This document shows positions 11,264-21,182 of a stretch of DNA of 64,000 nt, one piece after another. The notes under the pieces were generated by a model. It was not told the origin of the DNA, did no database searches, and worked only from the letters and a program-made list of their open reading frames with translations. Source of the DNA: Echinococcus granulosus (taxonomy: Eukaryota > Platyhelminthes > Cestoda > Cyclophyllidea > Taeniidae); assembly GCF_000524195.1 (NCBI RefSeq), contig NW_020170421.1, forward strand, positions 10,500 to 74,499, read 5' to 3'. Numbering within the stretch: the stretch's first letter is position 1; every line of letters starts with the position of its first letter. The position numbers were made by a program, and so were the translations under genes.

Positions 11264-12536
11264 GTAGGTCGAACTTTTATCTGGATTTGGGACTTTTGGA
11301 ATCCCTTCTCGGAATCCACATTATCCTGTGGTTGCATTTCCGTATATTCATATCGTTGTTCTATGCCCTTTGGATTAAATGATGAAGACAGAGGTGAAGG
11401 GAATGTTGTGGATGTGAAACGAAAAGCACACATTATAAGGAACTTCCCGTCTGCAGGATGTTAGGCAGTTCTTCAGTTCAGCAAGGTTGGGAGTGAATTC
11501 GGCAAGTGGCCATGACTGTTGACTGAGATAAGATGGAGAACTCGAATGAAACGAAGATAAAGAGGAAAATGAAGGAGGAAACTAGGCCGCTTTCTACGCC
11601 TAAAAGACGGACCTTCTTTTAGCGAGTGCATAAATTATTGCACCAGCCATTTTATTTGGACGGACTGATCGAATAATTTTGGTGCTGACACAATATTGCA
11701 TGTGGTCCGTTGAATAAAAAATCGTCGGATCCGCAACGAAGTGGTGGGTATTGTGGGCTGATTCATGACCGAAGAACCATGATGTGTATGGCCTGAGGGA
11801 CTAAGGGAAGGAAGTAATAAATGTTTTCTCTTCATCTGTGGTGGAGTAGTAATAAATTTTTTTTAAGGGACAAGGAGGACGACAAGGTGGGGAAAGAAGG
11901 CGAAGATAGTGGCACCGGCGGTAAGCGAGAAGTGGATAAGCTGAGCCTATTCGTTGGTACCCTGAAATCTTCGGCCACAAATTAGGCCTTGAAGGATTAC
12001 TTCTCTCGCTACGGCAACGTGACAGGTGTAGACTTGATTCTCAAGCGTAAAGGTGGGATGGCAGGAGGCATTGCCTTCGTGAAAATGACCACACCACATG
12101 AAGTAGAGGCTATACTGGACGCACGTCCTCATCAACTGAACGGAAAAAGCATCATCGTGCGATCTGCATATTCTCGAGCTTCAAAGTAAGTTGCACTATG
12201 ATTGCAGCACTCTGAGGTCTGCATTTGTGGATCTAACCACTTTATCCATCTGTTGGTAGAAAAGCAGTGGTTCCCAATGCCGCCAAAACTGATCTTCATT
12301 TGGTTGTTCATGATCCTCTGCCTCAAACAAGTAGGAACGTTCGGGAACGCTTTAGCCAATTCGGTGAAATCACCAACGTGAAGGTGAGTCAAGCCGTGCC
12401 CATGACTTGCGTAGATTTCTCCACTCCAAAGGCAGTACAAACGGTAGCAGCAGCAGTTAATACTCCACAACCCGGGGATACGATACTCCGCCGCCGTTTG
12501 CCACATGTTAACAGATTGAAGCAAGGAAGTGCTTAA
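10941..12536 (+). CDS. RNA-binding protein module with two or three RRM domains (3 exons)
   Basis: Exons 10,941-11,263, 11,868-12,185 and 12,260-12,536 join in matching phases (two bases carried over at both introns) and end at TAA. If the module is a separate gene, its natural start is ATG at 10,995 (MSRVKLYVGG), giving 287 codons. RRM1 has RNP2 LYVGGM and RNP1 RGYAFVTF (11,127-11,150). An acidic-basic linker precedes RRM2 with RNP2 LFVGTL and RNP1 GGIAFVKM (12,064-12,087). RRM3 is divergent. Such tandem-RRM proteins, in the manner of hnRNP-type proteins, bind single-stranded RNA. A TAG at 11,983-11,985 interrupts RRM2. The first exon can also join the upstream TRIM-like exon in phase 0 via the acceptor at 10,939-10,940. 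Confidence 0.65.
11868..12185 (+). CDS. RRM2 exon, with an in-frame TAG
   Basis: A T-rich acceptor (TTTTTTTTAAG) leads into a charged linker (DKEDDKVGKEGEDSGTGG), then RRM2. The frame is open for 318 bases apart from TAG at 11,983-11,985, in helix 1 just after SSATN. The relic at 28,441-28,790 has a His codon at that place, so the stop is probably a recent change (e.g. from a CAG codon). The exon ends at TCAAA/GTAAGT. If the stop is obeyed, only RRM1 would be made. Confidence 0.65.
12260..12536 (+). CDS. RRM3 (divergent) terminal exon
   Basis: After acceptor TTGGTAG the frame reads KAVVPNAAKTDLHLVV, then NVRERFSQFGEITNVKV, which is the helix-1/beta-2 signature of an RRM (F-S-x-F-G-x-I). The RNP1 position is MTCVDFST and lacks the aromatic pair needed for stacking on RNA, so it may have a structural or protein-binding role. 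The TAA is at 12,534-12,536. The homologous exon on the minus strand is 28,366-28,099. No clear AATAAA signal follows. Confidence 0.6.
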
Positions 12537-12769
12537 TTGTTTGCATTTGCTTCCCATACATCCTGCTGCTCGTAATGACGTGGTGCTTTGTTTAAGGACG
12601 TATTTTCAGCACCTTTTTTCCGTGTAATGTCTCCCGTTTATTTGCTTTTAAAGTTAAGCCCTTGCCATTTCTGCGAGGGTGGCATTTGCCCAAGTAGATA
12701 GATGTGTGATTTATGTCACCTTGAGGATGAATAATAGCAAATCTTTAAGGTGCCTACTTTTGTACACAG

Positions 12770-12904
12770 TTCCGATGACAAGGGTAAAGTGAATAACAGC
12801 GTTCTTCAAGGCAGTGACACTACTAGCCTCAACACTCCAATCCGCGGCTCAATTCGGAGTAACTATCGGAGAGAACAGATGTTTAGAAGAACGGTCGAGA
12901 AAAG
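12770..12904 (+). CDS. Possible alternative 3' exon after RRM2
   Basis: Acceptor TTTTGTACACAG and donor AAAAG/GTAAGATT enclose 135 bases open in one frame (SDDKGKVNNSVLQG...). The start phase is the same as that of the RRM3 exon, so the RRM2 exon could splice here directly and skip RRM3. The end phase fits a short final exon at 12,986-13,022 (acceptor TTCTATAG, stop TAA at 13,020-13,022). There is no domain match, only splice and frame logic. Confidence 0.35.
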
Positions 12905-13024
12905 GTAAGATTCATGTGATTATTGTTTTGCTACGAGTGTGATTGTAATGTTGTAAAGGTGTGGCTTGCTGTGCCTGTTCTATAGCTATCTTGGACAATT
13001 TGGATGTTATACGTATCCTTAAAG

Positions 13025-16000
13025 GATTGAAGAAGGCAAGAGGGAGAGCAAGAAAAAGCGCTTATTTATTGGGTAATGCAATCTGTATATTTCCCTTAGT
13101 CTGTCGTTGATGCCTGTCAAATAACGTTCCGCTTTAAGTCCGCACCAGAGGTATGTTTGAAGCTTGTTTCTGACATCTAGTATCTGACGAAAGTCAGCGC
13201 TTCGCCATTGTTGCGGGAATGGCATTAGCTTAATTGCATGGAAGAGGCGCAGTTGTGCTTTTTCTGTTAGGCTTGAGTGTTTGTAGGTCTCAGTTGATTT
13301 GACTGCTTCTTGTGGTTTCGTACTTCTGTAACTTGTACCATCTAAGGGAGGATGCATGGTTAAACCTTGCAAAGGGTATCATTACGCGTATTATTAGTGA
13401 CAAAGAGAAGGAAAACAGTAGCCATTTTACTTCAATAACATTCGTAAAACAACTTCTGGACTAAATTTCTAACTGTTTCTAGTCTTATGTATATATATTA
13501 TTGCGCCACTTCAGGTATAAAAAAGGATGTGTGCTACAATGAACGACCGCAAAGGACCATCACCACCAAAGTCATGCGATCTACCTCACACCATGTCAAG
13601 GACCTTCTTTCAATATCCTTCTGCATCTGCAAGCCCTCGTTTTTTTCGCTGCAACGTGCTGAGCTTTAAGTACCTAGGATACCCCAAATCCATCGCACGA
13701 TCTTGCGTGTACGCATTCACTATTACTGTCACCTTGCATTTTGAATAACAGTGTATGTTGAGGCTCAAGCTCGATGTGTGCTGCAGTCACCGGGAGTGGT
13801 GAAAGAGCGTAGCCATTATTGCAGCGTTTGGTTCCATACTGAAACGACGCTCTGGTAGAAATCGACTCGCCACTGGTTTCATGCAAATTGAGAGGATAGC
13901 TGTTGCACTTCATGCTACGCGTTGTTTTAACTAATGCATTGGTCCAAATTGCTTGCAACGTCGAACCTGATTTATCTACGACATATGTCTGTGGTAGGAT
14001 GGGGAGTTTGTGGAAAATTGACGGTGCAGGAGTAGAAAGATTTTGCAGAAATAGAGAAAGGGTTGAACAAAACGTATTTACGAAGTCTAGTTGAAATAGC
14101 AATATATTCCAATGTAGGAAGAATGAAAATTGGTTGAGCAGTATCAAGGCGAATCGGTGGTTAATTGCGTCCTATAAAGCGTGTCGTATTTGAAGCATAA
14201 ATAATAGGACGAAGAAGTTGAGCAGCATTGACAAGAATGCGCGGATACTATACTAAGGCACAAGGAATGAGGAGAGGAGTAGTGGGAAGGTTTTAGTTGA
14301 AGTGAATGATAGCATTGACGGCATAACCATCAGGGGAGGATAGGAGAAGAAAAAGTATGCAAAGATGACGAATGCTAAATATATGAAAATTATGGAATAG
14401 GTACTGCTTAAAGGAGAAGGGGGGAGGACAGAATTAAGCTAAACGCAAAGGGGAAGGAATGGTGAATGGTGATCAGAGGAAACAGGAGTTATAAGGAAAG
14501 GAGGAGGCGGCTAAAATAAGGGGGAGAAGAACTGACAAACACATGTATGAAGGAATGGCGACTGAGTCTCTTCAACTAAATGAATTGAGATGGAGGGAGG
14601 GCGAAAAGATGGCAAAGGAGATTTTGAAAGAGATAGAGCAGTAGCACTTAGAGTAGGCGAATAGTGAATTCAGGCTTTGAGGGACAGTAAAAAAGAATTG
14701 AAAGAGGGTGAGATGGAAGCGATACTTAAGACAGGTATGTGCCAGCCGTGTTGAATGAAGGCCAAGTGGGAAAGCCTAGGAATGGCAAGTGCACAGATGA
14801 CAAAATAAAGAACTTGGAGAAGGATGAGCTAAGAGGGGTAGACAGGTGAAGGTTGTGATGATGAATCAAATTGTGCAGGCATCGAAGTGTTAGGAAGAGA
14901 GGCTGAAAGGAGGCCAACAGAGAGCATGAGCATGATAACTCAAATCAGAGGATCTAGACACTGAGATGGAAGAAAGAGGAAAAGAGGGAGAGAAGTGGGG
15001 GGTGGCGGAGTAGAATTGCGAAGAAATTTGTCCCATTTACAAACATTTCTGGGGGGTCTTTAAGCTCGCTCTTATACACCGAGGTAAACTATAAGTGCAC
15101 TGATAATTGCTAAATGGACAGAGCCAAGAAGGACATTATAAACAGGCAGGAATAGTCTCAATGTATCTTCACCGACTAATCGGAATTCTTCTGAGCGCAT
15201 GTCAAAATCCGCCTAACTAGAAGATACCGAAAGTAAAGATTTTTACCTCAAATGCTGCGCTTTAGCCAACGCAAGAAGTACTTTGTTGTGGTTTTAATCA
15301 GTTTTATGCGTTTTTGCACTTCGTTAACCGTATTTCTCGTCCCACTTTAACGTCATAAATCACAGTTTTATGGAGATATACTAGTGCCTTTAGGAACATT
15401 TTCTCCTCACTTGCATGCTTAGAAAACTGAAAAGCTACATCTGCTTCTAAAAATTAAGTTTTTTGGCCTGAACACCACTTTGAATGCTTCTCTCAGCCAA
15501 GCAGTACGAGAGCTCAAAATGCTTCAAAATATAAAAAATTGCACTGTTTCAACTTTGCTCATCATTTGTCGACCCAAGTTCCCAAATACATTAAAATTGG
15601 GACTGATATGCTGTGCATAAGTCTATGGGGCCCTGCAGCTCGTCAAACGTAATGATCTGTAACATAACCCACACCAGGTGATACTAAACCGTTCGCTGAA
15701 AGGGAAGAAGGGAAGGTCAGTCGAATAGACAGCAGCTTTCGAGATCTGATGGCATGCGATCCGCATTCTGGCTTCGATACACATTTCATGTAATACATGA
15801 GCACAAAACTTTCTCATTTATTTTAATGGCCGTTAGCTTAAACGTTTCTCCAAACCACGTTGACGACAAAATTTCAATTTTCTCCAGAAATCATAGAAAA
15901 AAAACTACCAAACTTTGGCCATGCATTAGAAGAGAATATAAGTGAGGGTAAGAAACTTTGCAAAAATTCGCCAACTCGTTCTCGTCCTCAGCCAGCTTGA

Positions 16001-16900
16001 CTATTTCTTGTGCAGTTGGTGTTGCTAAGCCACTGTGACACCTGGATGTAGCACGGGTCTAAAGGCGCGGGAAAGCGTGATTGGCTGATACCGGGAAAAA
16101 CTTTGATATTAACCTTGAATACTGTGTGTTTAAATAAACAGTCAGTATTGCAAGATTTTGGTATGAATTAAGGAATACTACTTTGTTAGGTTTTTATGTA
16201 AATAAGTGCGTAAGTGCTAGCCATGACAGGATCTATTAACATTAACACAGTAGCTTTCGCCGCAATTTGTTCGGCATTTTGAGTGATAATCCCAAGATCC
16301 TTAAGGGTAATTGTACTTATGTTGATTATCACAACGATGTATGCAGACCTTTAGAAAAAATTCTTGGAATTAAGCTACTCCAATATTCTCCCCATTTTAT
16401 GCATTTGTTCCTAAAGCCGGCATGGATGGTAGTTTAACGGTTTCATCCTGATTTCTGCTCACTTTTCAGCATTAAAATGATTTTGACTTTTTGATTATTG
16501 TGTGCACCTAATTTCTTGATTATAAATTTTTGATGTTACCCATAGAAGAGCACCTTTTTAGCATGCACTCATTGTCAAGGTGCTGCTTTAATCACGAAAG
16601 GACGTAGCACCCAAACGTTTTACCTAAGCGTCTCTATTTCCATGAATTGACTCTATCCGCAATGCTTACGTTGTGTAAATCGTCAATGTGCCGCACTGAG
16701 TCGTGCAATCATCGAATGCTACTACCGGCAGGAGAGGTGAGGCCATTTTTGTACGTGAATAAATCTTTTTATGTTGTCAACATGTGACATGGGAGTTGCT
16801 TTCATATGAGAGAGGGATGGCACTGATACATATGTTTGCAGCTTAGCAAGCGGTACAAGTCCTGGATGAAGTAGTGTAGAAGCAACCCTTCCAGAGCAAC
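13025..16900. other. Intergenic region, no gene recognised
   Basis: The longest open frame (157 codons, minus, 13,674-14,147) has no recognisable domain and no supporting splice pattern. The notable content is the purine-rich stretch at 14,150-15,010. The left end of duplicated locus B is near 16,690-16,910, where similarity to the upstream part of locus A begins to be visible. Confidence 0.55.
14150..15010 (+). repeat. Purine-rich (A/G) low-complexity stretch
   Basis: About 850 bases in which the plus strand is dominated by A and G (runs such as GGAATGAGGAGAGGAG), with few C and T. It is not a simple tandem repeat. Shorter purine-rich patches lie in the introns of the RING/RRM locus (8,440-8,640, 10,830-10,930, 11,385-11,600). 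The stretch may therefore derive from such an intron, though no direct alignment was made. Confidence 0.6.
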
Positions 16901-17039
16901 TCTTAATTAAACTACAACGACGCACTGCACTGATTGGTTAAACCGTTACAAGAATCGACCGCTACAAAAGGCAAGCATCCTTGCCATTATAATTTGACAT
17001 GCGTAGCGTCACCCAGCCGCAGCAGGTTCTGACGAGGCG

Positions 17040-17086
17040 GTGGGTTCTTCTGCCGGCTATTTCATCTGTTAGGTGTGCGCGAAGTT
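17040..17086 (+). pseudogene. Copy B exon 1 relic
   Basis: Aligned codon by codon with 8,202-8,248, it keeps Cys-x2-Cys spacing (TGT...TGC) but begins GTG instead of ATG. The Gly codon between the cysteines has become TAG, and the GTGAGT donor has become GTAAAT. Any one of these would disable it. Confidence 0.75.
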
Positions 17087-18004
17087 GTAAATTGATTGAG
17101 CATAACTATATTTTCGCAGTCCCGACAGGATTCAGGGAAACGGAGTAATACCAAGTGAGACGTTGAAATGAGCAACTGATTTTTTTATTTAATGGCATTT
17201 ATACACATGAGTAGATGGGTGGGTGATCCAGCTAACAGAGTTTTTACAGACAGGCACGTGTGTTACATCAACGGGCAGGTGAGATGGCGCTATCATAGAG
17301 CTAAAGTTGCGGAGATAGTGTAAGCGAAAAGCTCTGAAATTATAGGTAGGAGAGATGAACTAAAATAGCCCATTTGGAAAGGAGTAATGTGAGGAGTTCA
17401 ATACAATGATGGTTGATGAGACGTGGAGAGAAGAAGGGTATTGTGCAATGAAATATCCAATGGTACGGTGGCGTACAAAGTCTCTCGAGAACTCGTATTG
17501 GGACAAACCATTGAGGCTAAACCAGAGGGGTTGCAAGTGCAAAATAGGAGCCGTAGGAGGTCGCAATTACAAATAGGGGTTTGAGAGTAGTTCTGCTTAG
17601 TGAAAGTAATGTGTAATGTAATAAAATAAGGGAATGGAGGTATAAATATCCGCAAATTAGTGGTGAATTGGCTAAATGTCTTGCTTAGTGGTTCAGTAAT
17701 GTTACTCTTGCATTATCTCTCCTGATGGGTTCCTTTAAAGTGGTGACTCTGGCCTTAAAAAGGAAAAATAATCAGGTTGTTAAACGTTTAATTTACATCA
17801 ACCCTTGTGAGTTTAATTTCATGGCCACCTTAGTAGAAGTGATGGAGAGGGGCACTATCCTGTGTAAGGACGAGGTGAACTTGTCGATTCCATTGTACAG
17901 CCGTGCAGACGCAATTTCTACTTGACCATGATATTACGGTTCATCCATCACCGAATGAAGTTTCCTAAAATGCACCGGCGAAACTAGGCGCTCTTTTAAC
18001 ATGC

Positions 18005-18112
18005 TACACAATCTGTCAGGGGCAAAATTAGTCCAAACTGTTGGTTCTTTGTCACCATTGTCACCGCCAGGTGTGTGTGCAGTGCCCTGAGAAATACTGC
18101 AACTGTGTAAGC
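18005..18112 (+). pseudogene. Copy B B-box relic
   Basis: It closely matches 9,205-9,295 (the shared part includes CCAAACTGTTGG and the final GTAAGCATTAG donor region). The cysteine and histidine codons are mostly recognisable, but the frame is broken upstream and no usable exon remains. Confidence 0.7.
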
Positions 18113-18427
18113 ATTAGTGGTTTTTAATTTGTAATGCAAGTTATTTATTTGCCTTGTAAATTCTGCAAAACCTGCTTAAGCACGAGTCAATGAGTGGCTC
18201 ATGACATGATGTACACAGCTGAACTTGACAGGCACCTGGGCGGTATTCAATTGCCGTGTGCGGTATTTGCGTTGAGGTAGGAATCTTGAGTACTTTCTTG
18301 CTTACTCTTGTTCTGTCGAGCTGACGGATCGAAGTAGTGCCGGCAGTTAAAGAAGTATGATTGACTGTTAATTATTGTAAGCTTAAGTGGGTTCAGCTAG
18401 TTTTAAGTATCACAGTAACGTTTGAGT

Positions 18428-18685
18428 TGAAGCTGTACGTGTGCAGGTTTAGACCCAACCTCACAGAGGGACAGCTGAGACAACAGTTAGACCTGTACGG
18501 TGCCGTCATCGAATCTGCCGCATTGTGAGGGACTGCATAACAGACGAGTTGAGAAGCTTTACCTTCTTGACTCACCAAGATTTGTTGCAGTCAGATCGTG
18601 CGCTGACTGACTGTCCGCACTCTACCGAGGGTGGCCATGTACAGGTAGGGCCCTTCAAGCTGAAGACGAAGAAGAAGGAGGAATG
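18428..18685 (+). pseudogene. Copy B RRM1 relic
   Basis: It aligns along its full length with 11,000-11,267: the start of the RRM (KLYVCRF for KLYVGGM), the GTACGGTGCCGTC block and the Lys-rich end are evident. Small insertions and deletions shift the frame around the first third, and the RNP1 motif is degraded to a form like RSFTFLTH. Non-functional. Confidence 0.75.
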
Positions 18686-19339
18686 AGGTCGACTGCTCGG
18701 CTAAGTGATTTATATACTATCTAAAATGCGGACATAGAGAGTTTGTTCTCTGAGTCTTAATAGTGATCTAGTTTAGTTTTGGTGTCGCCAAATCCCTACC
18801 CTGTGGATGTGTGGATAATTTGTTCTCTTCCATTTGGCTTAAACGACGAAAGCACAGAGGTGAAGGGAGGGTTGTGGAGGAGAAATAAAAGCATTCTGCA
18901 AGGGGTCTTCGGTGCTCAAGATGTTGGGGAGTATTGCAGTTCAACTAGATTAGCAACTATTTAAACAAATGGATGGAAATGTCAGCTGACGTGTGTTTGA
19001 GAACTTGAAAGAAATGAAGAAGAAAGAGAGAAGGAGAAAAATGGAGTTGGACAGTATTTCGCATCTAAAATGCGGACTTCATTTCACCCGATGTTTGTAA
19101 TTTGTGGCTGTAACAAGTGCTTGAATGGTTGCACTACCCATTTCTTTGGGCGAATGATAGGGTGATTGTGTTGATGGCATAATGCTGAACGTAGTCAGTC
19201 GACCAGAAGACCGCCAATTCCGCAATAACTGTGGGTTGAATCATGAGTGGGAAGACATGGTATGTGAGGCTAGAGGCATGAGAGCAGGAAAGCAATGATA
19301 GACATCTGGCCATCTATGGGTGAGGCATCAATGTATTCA

Positions 19340-19520
19340 TTTCGGGTTCGAGGAAGACGAGAAGGGGGAGAGTAACCACAATCTTTAACATATGAGTGAG
19401 ATGCTACGGAGCATTGCTTCGTGAGCACAACCACACCTCAGGAAGTGAAGGCTGTTCTTTAGGTGCGTTCTCGTCACTTGAGTGGGGAAAGCATCGTTGT
19501 GATACCTGCATATTCGTAGA
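19340..19520 (+). pseudogene. Copy B RRM2 relic (internally deleted)
   Basis: It begins with the charged linker (GAGGAAGACGAGAAGG), lacks the first half of RRM2, then resumes with a match to 12,068-12,182 (ACCACACCTCAGGAAGTG...). It contains a TAG and ends at TCGAAATGG, where the GTAAGT donor of the intact copy has been lost. Confidence 0.65.
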
Positions 19521-19564
19521 CTTCGAAATGGGTTGCCGTAGATAAGATGAAGTATGGCTGCATT

Positions 19565-20350
19565 AAATTCTGTATGTGAGTGGATGCAACGTACTGTCAA
19601 GAGCCTGGCTTGTGATAGCATACAGGCTCGCAAGCAAGTGTATCCACATGGCACAGTGGAGGCGACAAGTTCACTGTTGCCCTCCATCCCATCTGCAATT
19701 GCGATTTTGAACTCCACCCGTTTGATCACACTTTCGTGTCCTCATACGAATTTTACGAATGCTCTCGAGAATTTCATTGCACAATTTTCGTACTCATTCC
19801 TCCCTCTCTCCCTCAATCCCTCATTTGCAGTACTAGCAACCGTCATTGTGTCGATTTATCTGCATATCTCACATCCATTTTAGTTATTCCATTGCACCGC
19901 TCCTATTTACAACTTCAGTGGGTGAGTCTTCTACAACCCTTCCATACTGTAAATCCAAGATAGGAGGCTCTATCTCACCTGACTGTTGATGCGAACAACA
20001 TATCTGTCGGTGCAAGGTCTCTCATTTGTATCACCCACCCATCTGCTCAGTTGAATAAATGCCAGTGAAATAATGGCAAGTGACCCATTTTAGCGTCATG
20101 ATCGATGTTATTCCATTTCCCGCATCTCGTCATTGACACCGTGAAAGGCCACCTTTGAGCAAATGACTAAAAAGTTTGATCACACCGTGAATACAAAATA
20201 AGCCTGTTAAATGTATTGCTTCATCGCACTCCCTTCCAGTCAAATGACAGTATATGTGTGTCGTATTTAGGGACTAATCTTGGTTGGGGCCACTTCGCTA
20301 CTTCTATTGGTCAATCCTCGTGATAGTTTGACAAATCAACACAAAACATT
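19565..20350 (-). pseudogene. Decayed copy C: 5' end and RING exons of the RING/B-box gene
   Basis: In minus orientation it contains the promoter block (20,350-20,280), an unrecognisable start codon, an exon 1 relic (about 20,200-20,150), intron 1 with the conserved GGGTGGGTGAT block, and an exon 2 relic (19,690-19,565) reading VPCGYTCLRACMLSQ and VRCIHSHTEFNAA. Several zinc ligands are replaced: His of the CGH to Tyr, and the last Cys pair reduced to C-x2-S. It stops abruptly where copy B ends. Confidence 0.75.
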
Positions 20351-21171
20351 GTTAAGGTTCAGCCAGTGGACATTCTTGCAGTTGTGTCGCTTTGGTTCTC
20401 GGTGAGTCCAGCTAATAAAGAACTGATTTGTAAGTCCTTGCTTGGCAGAAACTAGCATTAATGCTGCTCCTTTTTCGTACGTAAACTTTTCTGATGTCAA
20501 GTTTGCGTAACTAGAGTAGGGTAATGTGTGTAGGCGAGTGTGCCTCACCTCCTGCTTCGGTGGCAGTACTCCTTGTCCGTGCACCGTCGGGCACCCCTTT
20601 GCTAATTCACACAATGCATGCTTACAGGGATGCCATATGCAATTTTCACCCCCTCAGTAAAGGTATTAGCGTAAGGTCGAATCATGGTTTAGCACCACCA
20701 GAAAACCATGCACTTTTCAATATTATAACGTGCTGACTCTAATGGAATCCTAAATGTTTGTTCGTGCTCTAGAGCCTAAAAAAATTAGGCCCTGGCTGGT
20801 AACAGCAGATTTATGAGTAGAGAATTTTCTAGGTTGTAGCGATTGGCTGCTAGTTTTTCGGTGATTAAAAGAACATTTTGCTAATGATAGCAGACAGTAC
20901 CCATCCACATGACATTTATGCTTACTTCTTAATATAGAACACTTTGGGCACAATAAATACTATGATAGGTGCCTCCTCCACTTTACCGTGATTTTTCCAT
21001 ACCTGTTTGAAGGTGGTTAGTAATGTTTGATGCCATCCACTTCAAACTGATAACACAGGCATACACAGGTATACAAATACTTTCTTTGATGCTGTTACAG
21101 GATAGTGAGAGCACTTTTCCCATTGTTGTGGGTCGGTGTTTAATCAAACTTTGTGTAAATCTGTGAAATAT

Positions 21172-21182
21172 GGGGGGGGGGG
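21172..21182 (+). repeat. Run of 11 G
   Basis: An uninterrupted G run in the right arm of the inverted duplication. It has no counterpart seen in the left arm and is probably a slippage product. Confidence 0.9.

Larger units (their letters stand above)
16910..19530 (+). pseudogene. Decayed copy B of the RING/B-box/RRM locus
   Basis: Colinear with 8,080-12,190 but damaged throughout: promoter block (16,925-17,035), exon 1 with GTG for ATG and an internal TAG (17,040-17,086), intron 1, B-box exon (18,005-18,112), RRM1 (18,428-18,685), its following intron, and part of RRM2 (19,340-19,520). The second RING exon cannot be recognised. A stretch equivalent to about 9,620-10,970, which includes the coiled-coil exons, is absent. 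Introns are present, so it is a DNA-level duplicate and not a retrocopy. Confidence 0.8.

Noticed and set aside
12132..12557. A 141-codon minus-strand frame
   Set aside because: Antisense shadow of the RRM2 end, the intron and RRM3 exon.
13674..14147. A 157-codon minus-strand frame, the longest single frame outside known genes apart from the helical exon
   Set aside because: Its sequence looks like translated non-coding DNA, with no domain and no supporting splice sites or second copy.
19385..19729. A 114-codon minus-strand frame as a complete gene
   Set aside because: Only its first half matches the RING exon, and that part lacks key zinc ligands. The second half is antisense to the RRM2 relic of copy B, so it is a chance frame across a rearrangement junction.
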